Positions 19,718 to 28,666 of a DNA stretch of 64,000 nucleotides are shown piece after piece. The stretch is taken from contig CAWBVG010000018.1 in the NCBI GenBank assembly GCA_963792175.1, positions 1-64,000 of the forward strand, given 5' to 3'. This stretch comes from CAWBVG01 sp963792175 (lineage in GTDB: Bacteria; Acidobacteriota; Vicinamibacteria; Vicinamibacterales; CAVVIG01). A program made the position numbers and the translations under genes. Position 1 is the first letter of the stretch. The number at the start of each line of letters is the position of its first letter. The notes under the pieces are model-generated. The model saw only the letters and a list, made by a program, of their open reading frames with translations, had not been told where the DNA came from and did no database searches.

Positions 19718-21727
19718 CTAGTCCTCCAGCTGGTGCAGCAACGCGAACGGCTCGACGCGCAGGCTGCGGTTCTCGTCGCTGAGGCTCGCCGCAATCCCGG
19801 CATCGAAGCTGTTGCCGACCACGCCGCGTTCGCCCTTCAGATAGTCCGCGACCAGGCGCAGTTGCGCGTTATCGGTCACGGTGCCCGCGGTGCGTATCAC
19901 GCGTCTGATCTCGACGCTCCGCGGGTCGATCAGCACGGTGCACCCGGACCGATAGATGAAGTCCGGCTTCGGCGGCTCGGCGCGCGCGTCCGCCGCGTCC
20001 GCGGTTTCCTGGACGTCGGGGTCGAAGTAGCCGCGCCGGCGCTGCGTGATCTCGACGACGATGTCGGTGTGGGCGCCGCCGTCGATGGTGCGCCGGAGCG
20101 CCGGACGGACGGCATGCACCTCGATGGCCGGCTCGCCGTACTTGCCGCGATACACCGTCGGCGGCGCCGCCGCCCGGTCGATGACGAGACCGAACAGCCG
20201 GGCGTAGTCGCGGCCGTACGAATCGCCTTCGTGAAGCCATTTCCAGAGCAGGAAGCGGACGCGATCGAGATCCTTCCAGATCTCGTAGCGGCTGCTTTCG
20301 AGGTTCCACTGCTGCACGGCGTCGCGGACGAAGCGACCGCAAGTGCGGCTTCAGGTCCTGCTGCACGTGGGCGAAGGCGCTGCCACTGGACATGTTCGCG
20401 AACAGCTCGTCGCCGCTCGGCCACTCGAGGGCATCGAGCCCCATGCTCCTGACGCCGCGCGGATAGATGCCCCACTCGCGGAAGCTCTCGATGAACACGA
20501 TCCGGAATCCACTCGTGTCCTCGGGCGAGTAGTCGAGGTCGGCGGTGACGACGCCGCGGAGAAAATCGCCGAAGGTGATGTCGACCGGCGGGCAGTAGTC
20601 GATCGCGCGGATGCACATCTGCAGAACGCGCTCGGCGCTGGCGGCCGCCTCGCCCGCCAGACGCTTCGTCAGGTCAGGGTGGATCTCGCCTTCCGGCAGG
20701 CGTCCCGGTTCCCTGAGTGGCGATCCGGAACAGGTCGGCGGTGCGCGCGCGGTAGATCAGGAGGAAGGCGCGAAACACCGCCGCGACGAGAATCGCGCCG
20801 CGCTCGTGCGGCCCCTCCAGACGCGTCGAGCGCGTGCGGATCGGGCAGGCGCGGCTCCCAGACGCCGGTGTCTTCGTCGGGGCCGCCGAGCGCGTCGCGC
20901 AGCGCCGCGCCGCGTCCGGTGGCGCGCCCGAACTGCTGCGCGAGCTGGCCCAGCAGGCTTTCGCTGTGCAGATCGCCGCTGGTCCGCCGGATCTGGCTTT
21001 CGAGCACCGCCGGATACGAGAAATGCTGAAACAGCGCCACGATGTCGGCGAACGCTTCGTGGAAGGCGTGCACGTCCGGATTGCTCGGCTCGTTGAAGCG
21101 CGGGTGCACGCCGTCGAGCAGCGCGTGGGTCGTCTCGTGCGCGACGATGTCGTGCGACAGGCACGTGAACACCAGCGTGCCCGGCGTGTTGAACGGCGTC
21201 CTTGGCGTGACCGGGAAGTAGCCGAACAGCAGCGCCTTCTTCGCCGGGCTGTAGTAGGCGTTTCGCTCGCGCAGCGCGTGCGGGTAGATCCGCAGCCGGC
21301 GCACGAACTGTTCGACGTAATCGCCGGGCCCTTTCACGATCTGACGATCGGCCCACAGGGCGACGCGGCCCAGCGCGCGCTCGAAGTGGCGGATGGTGGT
21401 CATCGCCACCGCATAGACCATCTGCTGATGAAACTGCGGATTGGATTCCGACGGGGCGATGCCGTCCTGGGCCAGCAGATACCGATCGTTGAGATTCACC
21501 GGGCGATAGAAGGAACCGCTGGCCGGATCGCAGTCGACGACTTCGATGTATTCGCCGATCGGGCCGGGCTCCAGGTCCTCCCACGGCACTTCGACGGTGA
21601 TTTCGTTGATGGCGGCGGTCTCGAGCCGCGTCATCAGGCTCGGATCGAACGCGAGAATGCGCAGCCGCCGCGACGTGGGACGCTCGGTCATGATGGACGC
21701 TCCGGCGAACGCCGTAGTGTCCATCAC
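19718..21727 (-). pseudogene. Gluzincin-like metallopeptidase with large C-terminal domain, frame broken three times
   Basis: The N-terminal 265 residues are intact. They contain HETTH (residues 197-201) and the downstream helix VHAFHEAFADIVALF with Glu224, the spacing and form of gluzincin (thermolysin-like) zinc peptidases. Shifts occur near 20820, 20700 (one extra C) and 20335. Through them the protein continues with ERGAILVAAVFRAFLLIYRA, VLQMCIRAIDYCPPVDITFG, FLRGVVTADLDYSPED and a C-terminal part with YIIS-free mixed alpha/beta sequence ending VEPFALLHQLED. Full length would be about 669 residues. No signal peptide is seen, so it acts in the cytoplasm or is dead. The start may also be Met13 (21691). 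Confidence 0.65.
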
Positions 21728-21743
21728 TTATGAAGCGCGCTCA

Positions 21744-21760
21744 AGCCCGACGATCGGGCT
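21744..21760 (-). terminator. Short hairpin directly after FAD oxidoreductase stop
   Basis: AGCCCGA-CGA-TCGGGCT is a seven-pair stem with a three-base loop, touching the stop codon of the minus-strand FAD gene. No T-run follows, so it may only stabilise the 3' end or slow the polymerase before the peptidase-MBL run. Confidence 0.4.
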
Positions 21761-22974
21761 CAGTGTGCGGGTTGCGCCGCCCGCATGATGGCGCCGACGC
21801 TGTCCGGCGACAGAAACTGGGCCGGCGAAATGGTGCCGGCGTTCATCTGGACGAAGCCGTCCATCGCGGCTCGATTGCCGTGAATCGCGCCGAACAGCTG
21901 CTGCATCTCGGGCGGCGGCGGCTCGAGCGTCGCCAGCTGGCAGGTGAACTCGTACATCGGCAGCACGTGCTCGTCGCGACGCTGTTGGTACTCGCGCATC
22001 GCGTCGTCGAACGAACGCGCGCCGCCGAACGCCTGATCGACCGCGGTCGCGCAGAGCTCCGCGGCACGGAAGGCATCGTTGATGCCCTGGGCGGTAATCG
22101 GATCTTTGGTGTAGCCCGCATCCCCGACCAGCGCCCAGCCAGGGCCATAGGGCTGGCGGAAGAAGTTCGCCACCGGGGTGCCGGCGAACGGCGCCACGCG
22201 CTTGGCGGCGCGGACGCGTTCGGCGAACTCGGGGACGAGGTCGAACATCTTCAGAAAGTGGCCCTCGACATCTTTCTTGTTGGCGTCGAACTCCGAGTAC
22301 GGCCAGCCGCCGACCGTGAGCGTCAGTCCGTCATGTGTCGGTGCCGCCGCAAACCCGCGGTGTGGACGAATATAGGTGTCGAACCGTCCATCGACTGGAA
22401 GATCGCTCCAATACGTGTAGTACGGAGCCAGCAGCATCGGCTTGTCGTTGTAGTGCGCAGGGCTGACGGCTTCCGCGACTTTGGAATGACGGCCGTCCGC
22501 CCCGATGACCAGGTTGGCGCGCTCGGTGATGGCCTCACCGGCTTTCGAGCGTCCCTTGATACCCACGACGCGGCCATCTTCGAAGACGATCTCGTCGACG
22601 GAAAACGCCTCACGAACCTCGACCCCGGCTTCGACTGCCGCGTCGACCAGCAGCTTGTCGAGCACCGTCCGTCGAGCGCAGTACGCGACCGGTGAATCGG
22701 TGGTGCCTGGCGAGCCCGCAATCGTGAAGGGACCAAAATCGAAGGTGTAGGTGTGAATCGGCGGACACCCGGTCGCCGCCAGCCGCTGCAGAAGCCCCCA
22801 CCGTTCGAGGGCGGCCACGGCCAACGGATGGACGACATGCGTCGACACCGTATCGCTGGGGAACGTGGCGCGATCGACCAGGAGGACGCGATACCCCTTG
22901 CGTGCCAGGAGCATCGCCGTCGGCGAACCGGCGCAGCGAGCCCCGACGACAATCACATCATGTGCTGCGCTCAC
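21760..22974 (-). CDS. FAD-dependent oxidoreductase (aromatic hydroxylase/geranylgeranyl reductase group)
   Basis: The 404-residue protein opens HDVIVVGARCAGSPTAMLLA, the same Rossmann variant as its paralogue at 14939. It continues with RTVLDKLLVDAAVEAGVEVR and the second FAD motif WALVGDAGYTKDPITAQGIN. Unlike the paralogue it keeps a normal C-terminus (PDSVGAIMRAAQPAH). Such enzymes hydroxylate or epoxidise small organic compounds with NAD(P)H and oxygen. It is the first gene of the minus-strand block, with 32 bases and a hairpin before the peptidase-like gene. The substrate is not known. Confidence 0.88.
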   Translation of the reverse strand: MSAAHDVIVVGARCAGSPTAMLLARKGYRVLLVDRATFPSDTVSTHVVHPLAVAALERWGLLQRLAATGCPPIHTYTFDFGPFTIAGSPGTTDSPVAYCARRTVLDKLLVDAAVEAGVEVREAFSVDEIVFEDGRVVGIKGRSKAGEAITERANLVIGADGRHSKVAEAVSPAHYNDKPMLLAPYYTYWSDLPVDGRFDTYIRPHRGFAAAPTHDGLTLTVGGWPYSEFDANKKDVEGHFLKMFDLVPEFAERVRAAKRVAPFAGTPVANFFRQPYGPGWALVGDAGYTKDPITAQGINDAFRAAELCATAVDQAFGGARSFDDAMREYQQRRDEHVLPMYEFTCQLATLEPPPPEMQQLFGAIHGNRAAMDGFVQMNAGTISPAQFLSPDSVGAIMRAAQPAH

Positions 22975-23085
22975 GTCGCCTCCCCTTCCTGCTACTGTAC
23001 CGTATGCCCCGCTAGTGGAGCGTCAACGCTGAATCGGGACCAGTACCGCAGGGGATCGCCACGAAAGCACGAAGAGACTATGAGC

Positions 23086-23106
23086 GCGGGCCGCAGGTAA
23101 GCTCCT
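23086..23106 (+). repeat. Left subterminal inverted repeat of the IS
   Basis: The sequence starts GCGGGCCG and ends AAGCTCCT. It is the inverted counterpart of 24517-24537, with four mismatches in the middle. The ORF ribosome site AAGGAGG follows 18 bases later. Confidence 0.7.
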
Positions 23107-23133
23107 TAGCGGACTGAGATCCATAAGGAGGCA

Positions 23134-24264
23134 ATGATGACTGAGACCCGCACTCTGCCAGGTAGTGTAAGCGAGGCGACGTTATACGTGGCGTTCGAGT
23201 TGGGTAAGAAGGACTGGAAGCTGGCGATGACGTCGGGGTTCGGGTTCGAGCCGTGGCTGCGGACGGTGGCGAGTGGCGATCTTCGCGCGGTGGAGCGCGT
23301 GCTCGAGGCGGGGCGGCAGCGGTTTGGGTTGCCGGCGCCGGCGCGAGTCGTGAGCTGTTACGAAGCCGGCCGCGACGGATTCTGGATTCATCGGGCGCTG
23401 GGGGGCCTGGGCGTCGCGAATCGGGTGGTCGATTCGGCGAGTATCGAAGTGAATCGGAAGGCGCGGCGGGCGAAGACGGATCGGCTCGACGCGCTCAAGC
23501 TGGTGCGCATGCTGGTGCGGGTGTGTGCCGGCGAGCGTCGCGTGTGGAGCGAGGTACGGGTCCCGACAGTGGCGGCCGAAGCGGCGCGCCAGGTGAGTCG
23601 CGAACGGACGGCGCTGACGCAGGATCAGACGCGGCTCGTCAATCAGATGCGGGGCTGGCTCGCGACCTGGGGCGCGACGCTGCCGACGCGGCGGAGCGGG
23701 AGTTGGTGGATGCGTGTGCGCGATTGGGCGGGCGCGGCCTTGTCGGCGGAAGTGCAAGCGCGGCTGGCGCGCGCCGAGGCCCGCCTCCACGGCCTCGCGA
23801 CGCAGATCGCGGACCTGGACGCGCAGCAGCACGCGGCGGTGACCGCCGCGGCGCCTGCGAGCGCGTTGCGCCAACTGGTTCAGCTGAAAGGCGTCGCCAC
23901 GACGAGCGCCTCGGTGCTGCTCGACGAGGGGCTGATCTGGCGGGCGTTTCGGAATCGGCGCCAGATTGGCGGCCTGCTCGGGTTTGCGCCGACGCCCTAC
24001 GCCAGCGGCGACTCGGTGCGGGAGCAAGGGATCAGTCGGGCGGGGAACGCGCACCTGCAGGCGATCAGTATTCAATTGGCGTGGAATTGGGTGCGATGGC
24101 AACCGCAGAGTGCGTTGACCCAATGGTATCGGGCGAACTTTGGACGCGGCCAACGCGCGCGGCGGATTGGGATCGTCGCGGTGGCGCGCAAGCTGGTGAT
24201 CGCGCTGTGGCGGTACGTCACGGCGGGCGTGGTCCCCGCGGGCGCGATCCTCAAAACCGCCTAA
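23134..24264 (+). CDS. IS110-family transposase (DEDD, RuvC-like)
   Basis: The 376-residue protein has an N-terminal RuvC-like domain: YVAFELGKKDW, with Glu22 where most IS110 enzymes have the first Asp; CYEAGRDGFW with Glu77; and RRAKTDRLDALK with Asp116 and Asp119. The C-terminal Tnp_20 domain has LKGVATTSASVLLDEG and GISRAGNAHLQAI with the conserved catalytic-serine region. The protein is complete and has a good Shine-Dalgarno AAGGAGG, so the element may be active. IS110 recombinases work with a bridge RNA encoded in the element's non-coding end. Confidence 0.93.
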   Translation: MMTETRTLPGSVSEATLYVAFELGKKDWKLAMTSGFGFEPWLRTVASGDLRAVERVLEAGRQRFGLPAPARVVSCYEAGRDGFWIHRALGGLGVANRVVDSASIEVNRKARRAKTDRLDALKLVRMLVRVCAGERRVWSEVRVPTVAAEAARQVSRERTALTQDQTRLVNQMRGWLATWGATLPTRRSGSWWMRVRDWAGAALSAEVQARLARAEARLHGLATQIADLDAQQHAAVTAAAPASALRQLVQLKGVATTSASVLLDEGLIWRAFRNRRQIGGLLGFAPTPYASGDSVREQGISRAGNAHLQAISIQLAWNWVRWQPQSALTQWYRANFGRGQRARRIGIVAVARKLVIALWRYVTAGVVPAGAILKTA

Positions 24265-24516
24265 GGCGTCGGCGCGTCTCACGCGCACTGCGCGTACGGG
24301 TCGTGTAGGGTCGCAGCGCGACCGCCACGAAGACGGTACCGCAGCACGTGTCCGGATGTGAGACTGCACAGTCTCTGGGGGCCGCGCGCCTGCGCGCGAG
24401 CCCGGATAGAAGACGAGCACTGGGTCCTAGACTCACGGCTCAGCGCCGGACTCACGTGAGAAGAGAGAAGAGTGGGCGCGTGCGTAGAAGCGACGTGCCC
24501 ACCGACAGGGATTGAG
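24265..24516 (+). ncRNA. Candidate bridge RNA region of the IS
   Basis: This 252-base non-coding stretch between the transposase stop and the right inverted repeat is rich in small hairpins. Examples are GGTCGC-AGC-GCGACC at 24309-24323 and GAGACTG-CA-CAGTCTC at 24360-24375, plus GCGCGCC/GCGCGC around 24390. In IS1111-group elements the bridge RNA that pairs with donor and target DNA is encoded downstream of the transposase. The exact 5' and 3' ends and the two guide loops were not determined. Confidence 0.5.
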
Positions 24517-24537
24517 AGGAGCTTGACCACGGCCCGC
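24517..24537 (-). repeat. Right subterminal inverted repeat of the IS
   Basis: Read on the minus strand it begins GCGGGCCG and ends AAGCTCCT, pairing with 23086-23106. Confidence 0.7.
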
Positions 24538-24546
24538 AACATAGAA

Positions 24547-24591
24547 GACACGAAAAAGACCAAAGGGTTTCGTGATTTCGTGTTTTCGTGG
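24547..24591. repeat. CACGAA-rich partial palindrome beside the IS
   Basis: The stretch contains GACACGAAAAAGACC, then the opposite arm TTTCGTGATTTCGTG and TTTCGTGTTTTCGTGG. A related inverted arm, CCACGAAAGCACGAAG, lies on the other side of the IS at 23059-23074 and matches 24576-24591 at 14 of 16 positions. The IS therefore seems to sit inside a dispersed palindromic repeat. Confidence 0.5.
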
Positions 24592-24615
24592 CAGGCCACA
24601 ACTGGAGGACATGGG

Positions 24616-25620
24616 ATGAATCCGGCTGGAGAGCGGCCCGGCAAAGCGGCCTTTGAAATCGGCAAAGGCCCGCGGCAGGTGATGACGCTGAGTGAGTCCG
24701 ATGTCGAGCGGTGTCTCGATCCGGGCGAGCTGCTGGACGGACTGGAAGACGGTTTTCGCGGACTGGAATTGGGCGACGTGCAGTCTCCACCGCGGCCGGC
24801 GCTGACGGTGCCCGGCAAGGGATTCTGTCTGGCGATGCCGTCGTGGCGCCCGGGCCTGCAGCTGACGATCAAGATCGTCAACGTCTTCGATGGCAACCTC
24901 GCCAACGATCTGCCCAACCATCTCGCGCTGATCAACCTGTTCGATCCGGATACCGGAGCCGCGACCTGCGTGATGGACGGCACCTACATCACCGGCATCC
25001 GCACGGCGGCGTCCGCGGTGCTGTCGGCACGCCTGTTGAGCCGCGCCGGCTGCCGGGTGGCGACGGTCATCGGCGCCGGCGTCCAGGGGCGCGAGCACCT
25101 GCGATTGCTGCCGCTGGTTCGCACGCTCGATCGCATCAACGTGTGCTCGCTTCATTTCGAGGACGCCCGGAAGCTTGCGGCACGCAGCGACATCGCGCGC
25201 GCGGTGTCAGACGTGGAGTCCGCCGTCCGCGAGTCGGACATCGTGTGCCTGGCCACTCACTCGCCTGTTCCCGTGATTGAGGCGCAATGGGTCCAGCCGG
25301 GTGCGCACGTGTCCTCGGTGGGCTACTATCCGCCGAACGGCGAGCTGCCCCGGCAATTGGCGCGGACGCATCGCCTGTTCGTAGAGACGCTCGACGCCTT
25401 CCAACCGGCGCCGGTTGGTTGTGGCGAGCTCGCAGGCCTCGACGCCTCCACCGGGACGACGCTGGGCGCGGTGGTGCTCGGAAGAGCGCCCGGCCGCGTC
25501 AGCGACACCGAAATCACGGTCTACAAGGCGATGGGCGTCGCAATGGAAGACATGGTGGCGGCCAATCTCGCCTATCAACGAGCGAAGCGGGAGGGCGCCG
25601 GCGGCGTGATGGTGTGGTGA
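24616..25620 (+). CDS. Ornithine cyclodeaminase/mu-crystallin family protein
   Basis: GGAGG at 24604-24608 precedes the ATG at 24616, giving 334 residues. The NAD-binding loop reads VATVIGAGVQGREHLRLLPL. The substrate-binding region has LTIKIVNVFDGNLANDLPNH and MDGTYITGIRTAASAVLSAR. Family members deaminate or reduce amino-acid derivatives such as ornithine, alanine or pyrroline-2-carboxylate with NAD(P). The subtype cannot be told. It lies directly downstream of the IS, whose right flank probably replaced its native promoter region. Confidence 0.88.
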   Translation: MNPAGERPGKAAFEIGKGPRQVMTLSESDVERCLDPGELLDGLEDGFRGLELGDVQSPPRPALTVPGKGFCLAMPSWRPGLQLTIKIVNVFDGNLANDLPNHLALINLFDPDTGAATCVMDGTYITGIRTAASAVLSARLLSRAGCRVATVIGAGVQGREHLRLLPLVRTLDRINVCSLHFEDARKLAARSDIARAVSDVESAVRESDIVCLATHSPVPVIEAQWVQPGAHVSSVGYYPPNGELPRQLARTHRLFVETLDAFQPAPVGCGELAGLDASTGTTLGAVVLGRAPGRVSDTEITVYKAMGVAMEDMVAANLAYQRAKREGAGGVMVW

Positions 25621-25661
25621 TTGACAAGGAGTCCAGAGCGTTGTCAGATGACGGCATCTGA

Positions 25662-26531
25662 ACGGCGAAGGACCAGGCGGGCGTCGTCCTCACGAGCGGA
25701 TCGACGCTGAAACTCGTCGACGAAGCCGACGCGCAGAAATCCGCCGATCAACTGCTGTCGAAGCTTGGGATCGCGCGCAACCGCATCGCCGATATCCAGC
25801 GCGTGCCATGGGAGCAGTTGCTCGAAGCCCAGACCCAGGTGACCGGCGGTTTCACGCCGGTGATGGACGGCAAGTACCTGCCCCATCATCCGTTCGATCC
25901 CGCCGCCCCGGCCGAATCGCGCGACGTGCCGGTGATCATTTCGACCACGCTCGAGGACGCGGCGCTTCGGCTGACGAACTGGGACCTGACCGAGAGCGGA
26001 CTGACCGCGCTGATCAACGAGCGCTACAACGGCAGGGCCAGCGAGATCCTGCCGATGTATCGCGACGCCGGACCAGGGAAGACGCCGTACCTGATTCAGG
26101 CGCAGATCTTCACCGACAGCCAGACTCGCGTACGCGCCATCACACAAGCCGAGCGTAAGGCGGCGCAGGGCGGCGCGGGCGCCTACATGTACATCTGGGA
26201 ATGGGTCAATCCGAGCTTCGATGGCAAGTTCGGCGCCGTGCACGGCCATGACGTCGACGCGTCGTTCAACCTGTACCGGCAGAACATGTGTGGATCGGGG
26301 CGGAAGGATGGCCGGAAGATGACGCTGGCGCTCGCCTCGGCGTGGATCGCGTTCGCGAAGACGGGGAACCCCGACAACGAGCACATCCCGCACTGGCCGA
26401 AGTACGACGCCGCCACGCGCGCCACGATGATCTTCGACGCGAACACACGCGTCGTCAACGATCCGCGCGGTGCCATGCGGACGTACTTCGCCAGGAATCC
26501 CGCTCCGGCAACGGCGGCTCAGGAAGATTGA
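25662..26531 (+). pseudogene. 5'-truncated type B carboxylesterase
   Basis: The open frame begins after a TGA at 25659-25661 and reads AGVVLTSGSTLKLVDEADAQ, KSADQLLSKLGIARNRIADI. This is the region just after the nucleophile elbow of type B carboxylesterases (para-nitrobenzyl esterase group). It continues through MDGKYLPHHPFDP, YMYIWEWVNPSFDGKFGAVH (with the catalytic-His region GAVHGHD) and ALASAWIAFAKTGNPD. The first half, with the signal peptide, oxyanion loop and GESAG serine, is missing, and no such sequence lies upstream. The fragment is therefore inactive. The only ATG-initiated reading is at 25803. Confidence 0.8.
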
Positions 26532-26534
26532 GGG

Positions 26535-26556
26535 AGCGCGGCGCGATCGCCGCGCT
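26535..26556. terminator. Strong hairpin between convergent genes
   Basis: AGCGCGGCG-CGAT-CGCCGCGCT forms a perfect nine-pair GC-rich stem with a four-base loop, placed exactly between the stop at 26531 and the stop of the minus-strand esterase at 26555. It can serve as a bidirectional terminator, although no clear T-run is present. Confidence 0.6.
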
Positions 26557-27796
26557 ACTGGAACATCACCTGCGCGAACTCTCCGAGGAAGTCGCGCCAC
26601 AGGAACCAGTAGTGCCGGCCGGGGATCTCGCGGTACGAGGTCTTGAAGCCGTGTTCTTTCACGAGCTTCGAGAGGTTCATCGTGCCTTCCCGCGCTTGGT
26701 CGGTCGTCCCGGCGCCGAGCCAATAGAACTTCACGCCGCCGGCCTTGACCGCGTCGATCTGCTTTTCGATCGTCGCATCGACGGTTCGTGGACCGGAGCT
26801 GAAGACGCCGATGTAGCCGAACACACCCGGGTTGTTGTTGGTGGCGGCCAGCGTGTGACCGCCGCCCATCGACAGGCCGGCGATCGCCCGATTGTCCTTG
26901 TCGGTCTGCACGCGAAATGTTTTCTCGACGAACGGGATGACGTCTTTCACGAGGCTCTGCGGATACGACCCCTCGTAGGGCTGCGGCTGCGCGCCGCGAC
27001 CGCCGCCGGGCCCGGCGCCGCGTTGCGCGGCGGCCGCCTGCATCGGCGGCGGCGCAGGTGCTTGCACGGACTGGAGCGCGGGCGTCGGTCCGAAGCCAAA
27101 GCCCTGCGACACAGTCTGCGTGGCGTTGCCATTCGGCATCACGACGATCATCGGCTTCGCCTTGCCCTGCGCGATGAGGTTGTCCAGGATGATGTTGGCC
27201 CGGCCCATCGTGAGCCACGCATCCTCGTCGCCGCCGCCGCCATGGAGGAGATAGAGGACAGGATACTTGCGCGTGCTGGTGGCGTAGTCCGGCGGCGTGT
27301 ACACCATCATGCGGCGGTTCGCTTGCTTCAGCGTCGGCGACGGATACCAGATCGCCTGCACCGTGCCGTGCGGGACGTCTTTGAAGTCCCAGAGCGCCGA
27401 CTCAGGGCCTGAAATCATCAGCAGGTTGGCGTAGCGCGCGCCGTCGCGTTGGGTTTCGGCGTTGCCGGGATCGAGCGCCTTCACGCCGTCGACCATGTAC
27501 CAGTAGCCCCAGAGCTGCGCACCGAGCGGACCCACCGTCACCGACCAGACGCCACCCTCGTCCTTGGTCATCTTGATGTTCGCCCCGCCGTCCCAGCTGC
27601 CGTTCAAGGTCACGTCGCTCGAGTGCGGCGCGGACAACCGGAACGTCACCGTCCGGTCCGGGTGAATCTCAGGCGATCGCGGAATCGGCGGTGGAGAGGC
27701 CGCGGGCGGCTGTGCCGGCTGCGCGAATGCCGCGGAAACGACCAGCATCACGAGCGCTGAATGGCAGAGACCAGAAACGATTTGACGTGCCGTCAT
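26555..27796 (-). CDS. Exported esterase with N-terminal Ig/CBM48-like domain (esterase D family)
   Basis: The 413-residue protein has a signal peptide (HSALVMLVVSAAFAQPAQ). An immunoglobulin-like starch/glycogen-binding-type domain follows (RTVTFRLSAPHSSDVTLNGS to WGYWYMVDGVK). The esterase domain shows MVYTPPDYATSTRKYPVLYL, LLHGGGGDEDAW with the oxyanion region, the nucleophile in IAGLSMGGGHTLA and the late His in PGRHYWFLWRDFL. A low-complexity Ala/Pro/Gly loop (about 230-265) is inserted. This layout matches feruloyl or acetylxylan esterases of family CE1 in soil bacteria. Extracytoplasmic. Confidence 0.88.
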   Translation of the reverse strand: MTARQIVSGLCHSALVMLVVSAAFAQPAQPPAASPPPIPRSPEIHPDRTVTFRLSAPHSSDVTLNGSWDGGANIKMTKDEGGVWSVTVGPLGAQLWGYWYMVDGVKALDPGNAETQRDGARYANLLMISGPESALWDFKDVPHGTVQAIWYPSPTLKQANRRMMVYTPPDYATSTRKYPVLYLLHGGGGDEDAWLTMGRANIILDNLIAQGKAKPMIVVMPNGNATQTVSQGFGFGPTPALQSVQAPAPPPMQAAAAQRGAGPGGGRGAQPQPYEGSYPQSLVKDVIPFVEKTFRVQTDKDNRAIAGLSMGGGHTLAATNNNPGVFGYIGVFSSGPRTVDATIEKQIDAVKAGGVKFYWLGAGTTDQAREGTMNLSKLVKEHGFKTSYREIPGRHYWFLWRDFLGEFAQVMFQ

Positions 27797-27883
27797 GGTG
27801 CAAACCTTTCGTCAAGGCTGACTGCGAGCCAGCGACGTCGAGTCTACATCCGGGCAGGCGGAAAAGCTCTACGGCGTGAGGTT

Positions 27884-28600
27884 TCAGTCGCGGCGACTTC
27901 CCGTGAAGCGCAGCAGCATGAGGAAGAGGTTGATGAAATCAAGGTAGAGCGCAAGGGCGCCGACGACCGCGTACGATCCGGAATGGCCGGAAGGCAGCGC
28001 CAGGGCCATGGCTCGAAGCCGCTGCGCGTCATAGGCCGTCAGTCCGGTGAACACGATCACGCCGATGAACGAGATGACGAACCCAAGGCCGTCGTTCTGC
28101 CAGAAGATGTTGACGAGCGACGCGATGACGACGCCGACGAGGCCCATGAAGAGGAACTGGCCGGCGCCTTGAAGATCGCGATGCGTCAGCGTCCCGTACA
28201 TGGCAAGCGAGGAGAACATCACCGCCGCGACGAGGAATGTGCTGGCGATCGACGCACCGGTATAGACCAGCAGAAGGAAGGACAGCGTCACGCCGGTGAG
28301 CGCTGAGTACACGACAAACAGCAGCGCCGCCGTCGCGGGCGCCAGTTTTTCGACCCGGGCCGACAGCGCGAACACGATGCCGAGCTGAGCGATGGCGAGC
28401 GCCCAGAAGATCGGCCGGTTGGTGGCGATCGTGACAGCCAGTTGCGAGTTCGCGACCGCCCAGGCCGTGATGGCCGTGATCGCGAGCCCCGCGCCCATCC
28501 ATCTGTACACGGCGCCGAGGAACTCGCGAACCTGCTCGCTCAGTCTGGCGTCGGCAAGCGGAGTTGCGAAGCGGCCACGCGCGTTCTCATAGTCAGCCAT
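27884..28600 (-). CDS. Bax inhibitor-1/YccA family membrane protein
   Basis: The 238-residue protein has seven hydrophobic helices, beginning MGAGLAITAITAWAVANSQL. The BI-1 signature TGLTAYDAQRLRAMALAL lies near residue 190, and the conserved ALALYLDFINLFLMLLRF lies at the C-terminus. The family includes YbhL/YccA-like proteins, which conduct calcium or modulate FtsH; the role here is not known. It is likely monocistronic, with an AT-rich upstream stretch (GGTCAATTATAAG) beyond the start at 28600. Confidence 0.93.
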   Translation of the reverse strand: MADYENARGRFATPLADARLSEQVREFLGAVYRWMGAGLAITAITAWAVANSQLAVTIATNRPIFWALAIAQLGIVFALSARVEKLAPATAALLFVVYSALTGVTLSFLLLVYTGASIASTFLVAAVMFSSLAMYGTLTHRDLQGAGQFLFMGLVGVVIASLVNIFWQNDGLGFVISFIGVIVFTGLTAYDAQRLRAMALALPSGHSGSYAVVGALALYLDFINLFLMLLRFTGSRRD

Positions 28601-28666
28601 AGGTCAATTATAAGAGCGCGACTCGCCCGCTCGCCGTGGCTGGCGCTGGCTCAGCCACCAATTCTG

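Larger units (their letters stand above)
23078..24545 (+). mobile_element. IS110-family insertion sequence, IS1111-like group
   Basis: The element holds one transposase gene, a short left end (about 50 bases) and a long right non-coding end (about 280 bases). Subterminal inverted repeats lie at 23086-23106 and 24517-24537. They match at 17 of 21 positions (GCGGGCCG at the outer side, AAGCTCCT at the inner side). Subterminal repeats and a long 3' region are features of the IS1111 group. Exact ends and target duplication cannot be fixed by eye, so the outer limits are approximate. Confidence 0.75.

Noticed and set aside
17454..19721. Long plus-strand frame of about 750 codons
   Set aside because: It is antisense to the MBL hydrolase and ModA-like gene; Arg-rich and without motifs.
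24472..24615. Upstream extension of the ornithine cyclodeaminase-like frame into the IS end
   Set aside because: The added sequence is translation of the IS end and repeat. Ribosome site and family length support ATG 24616.
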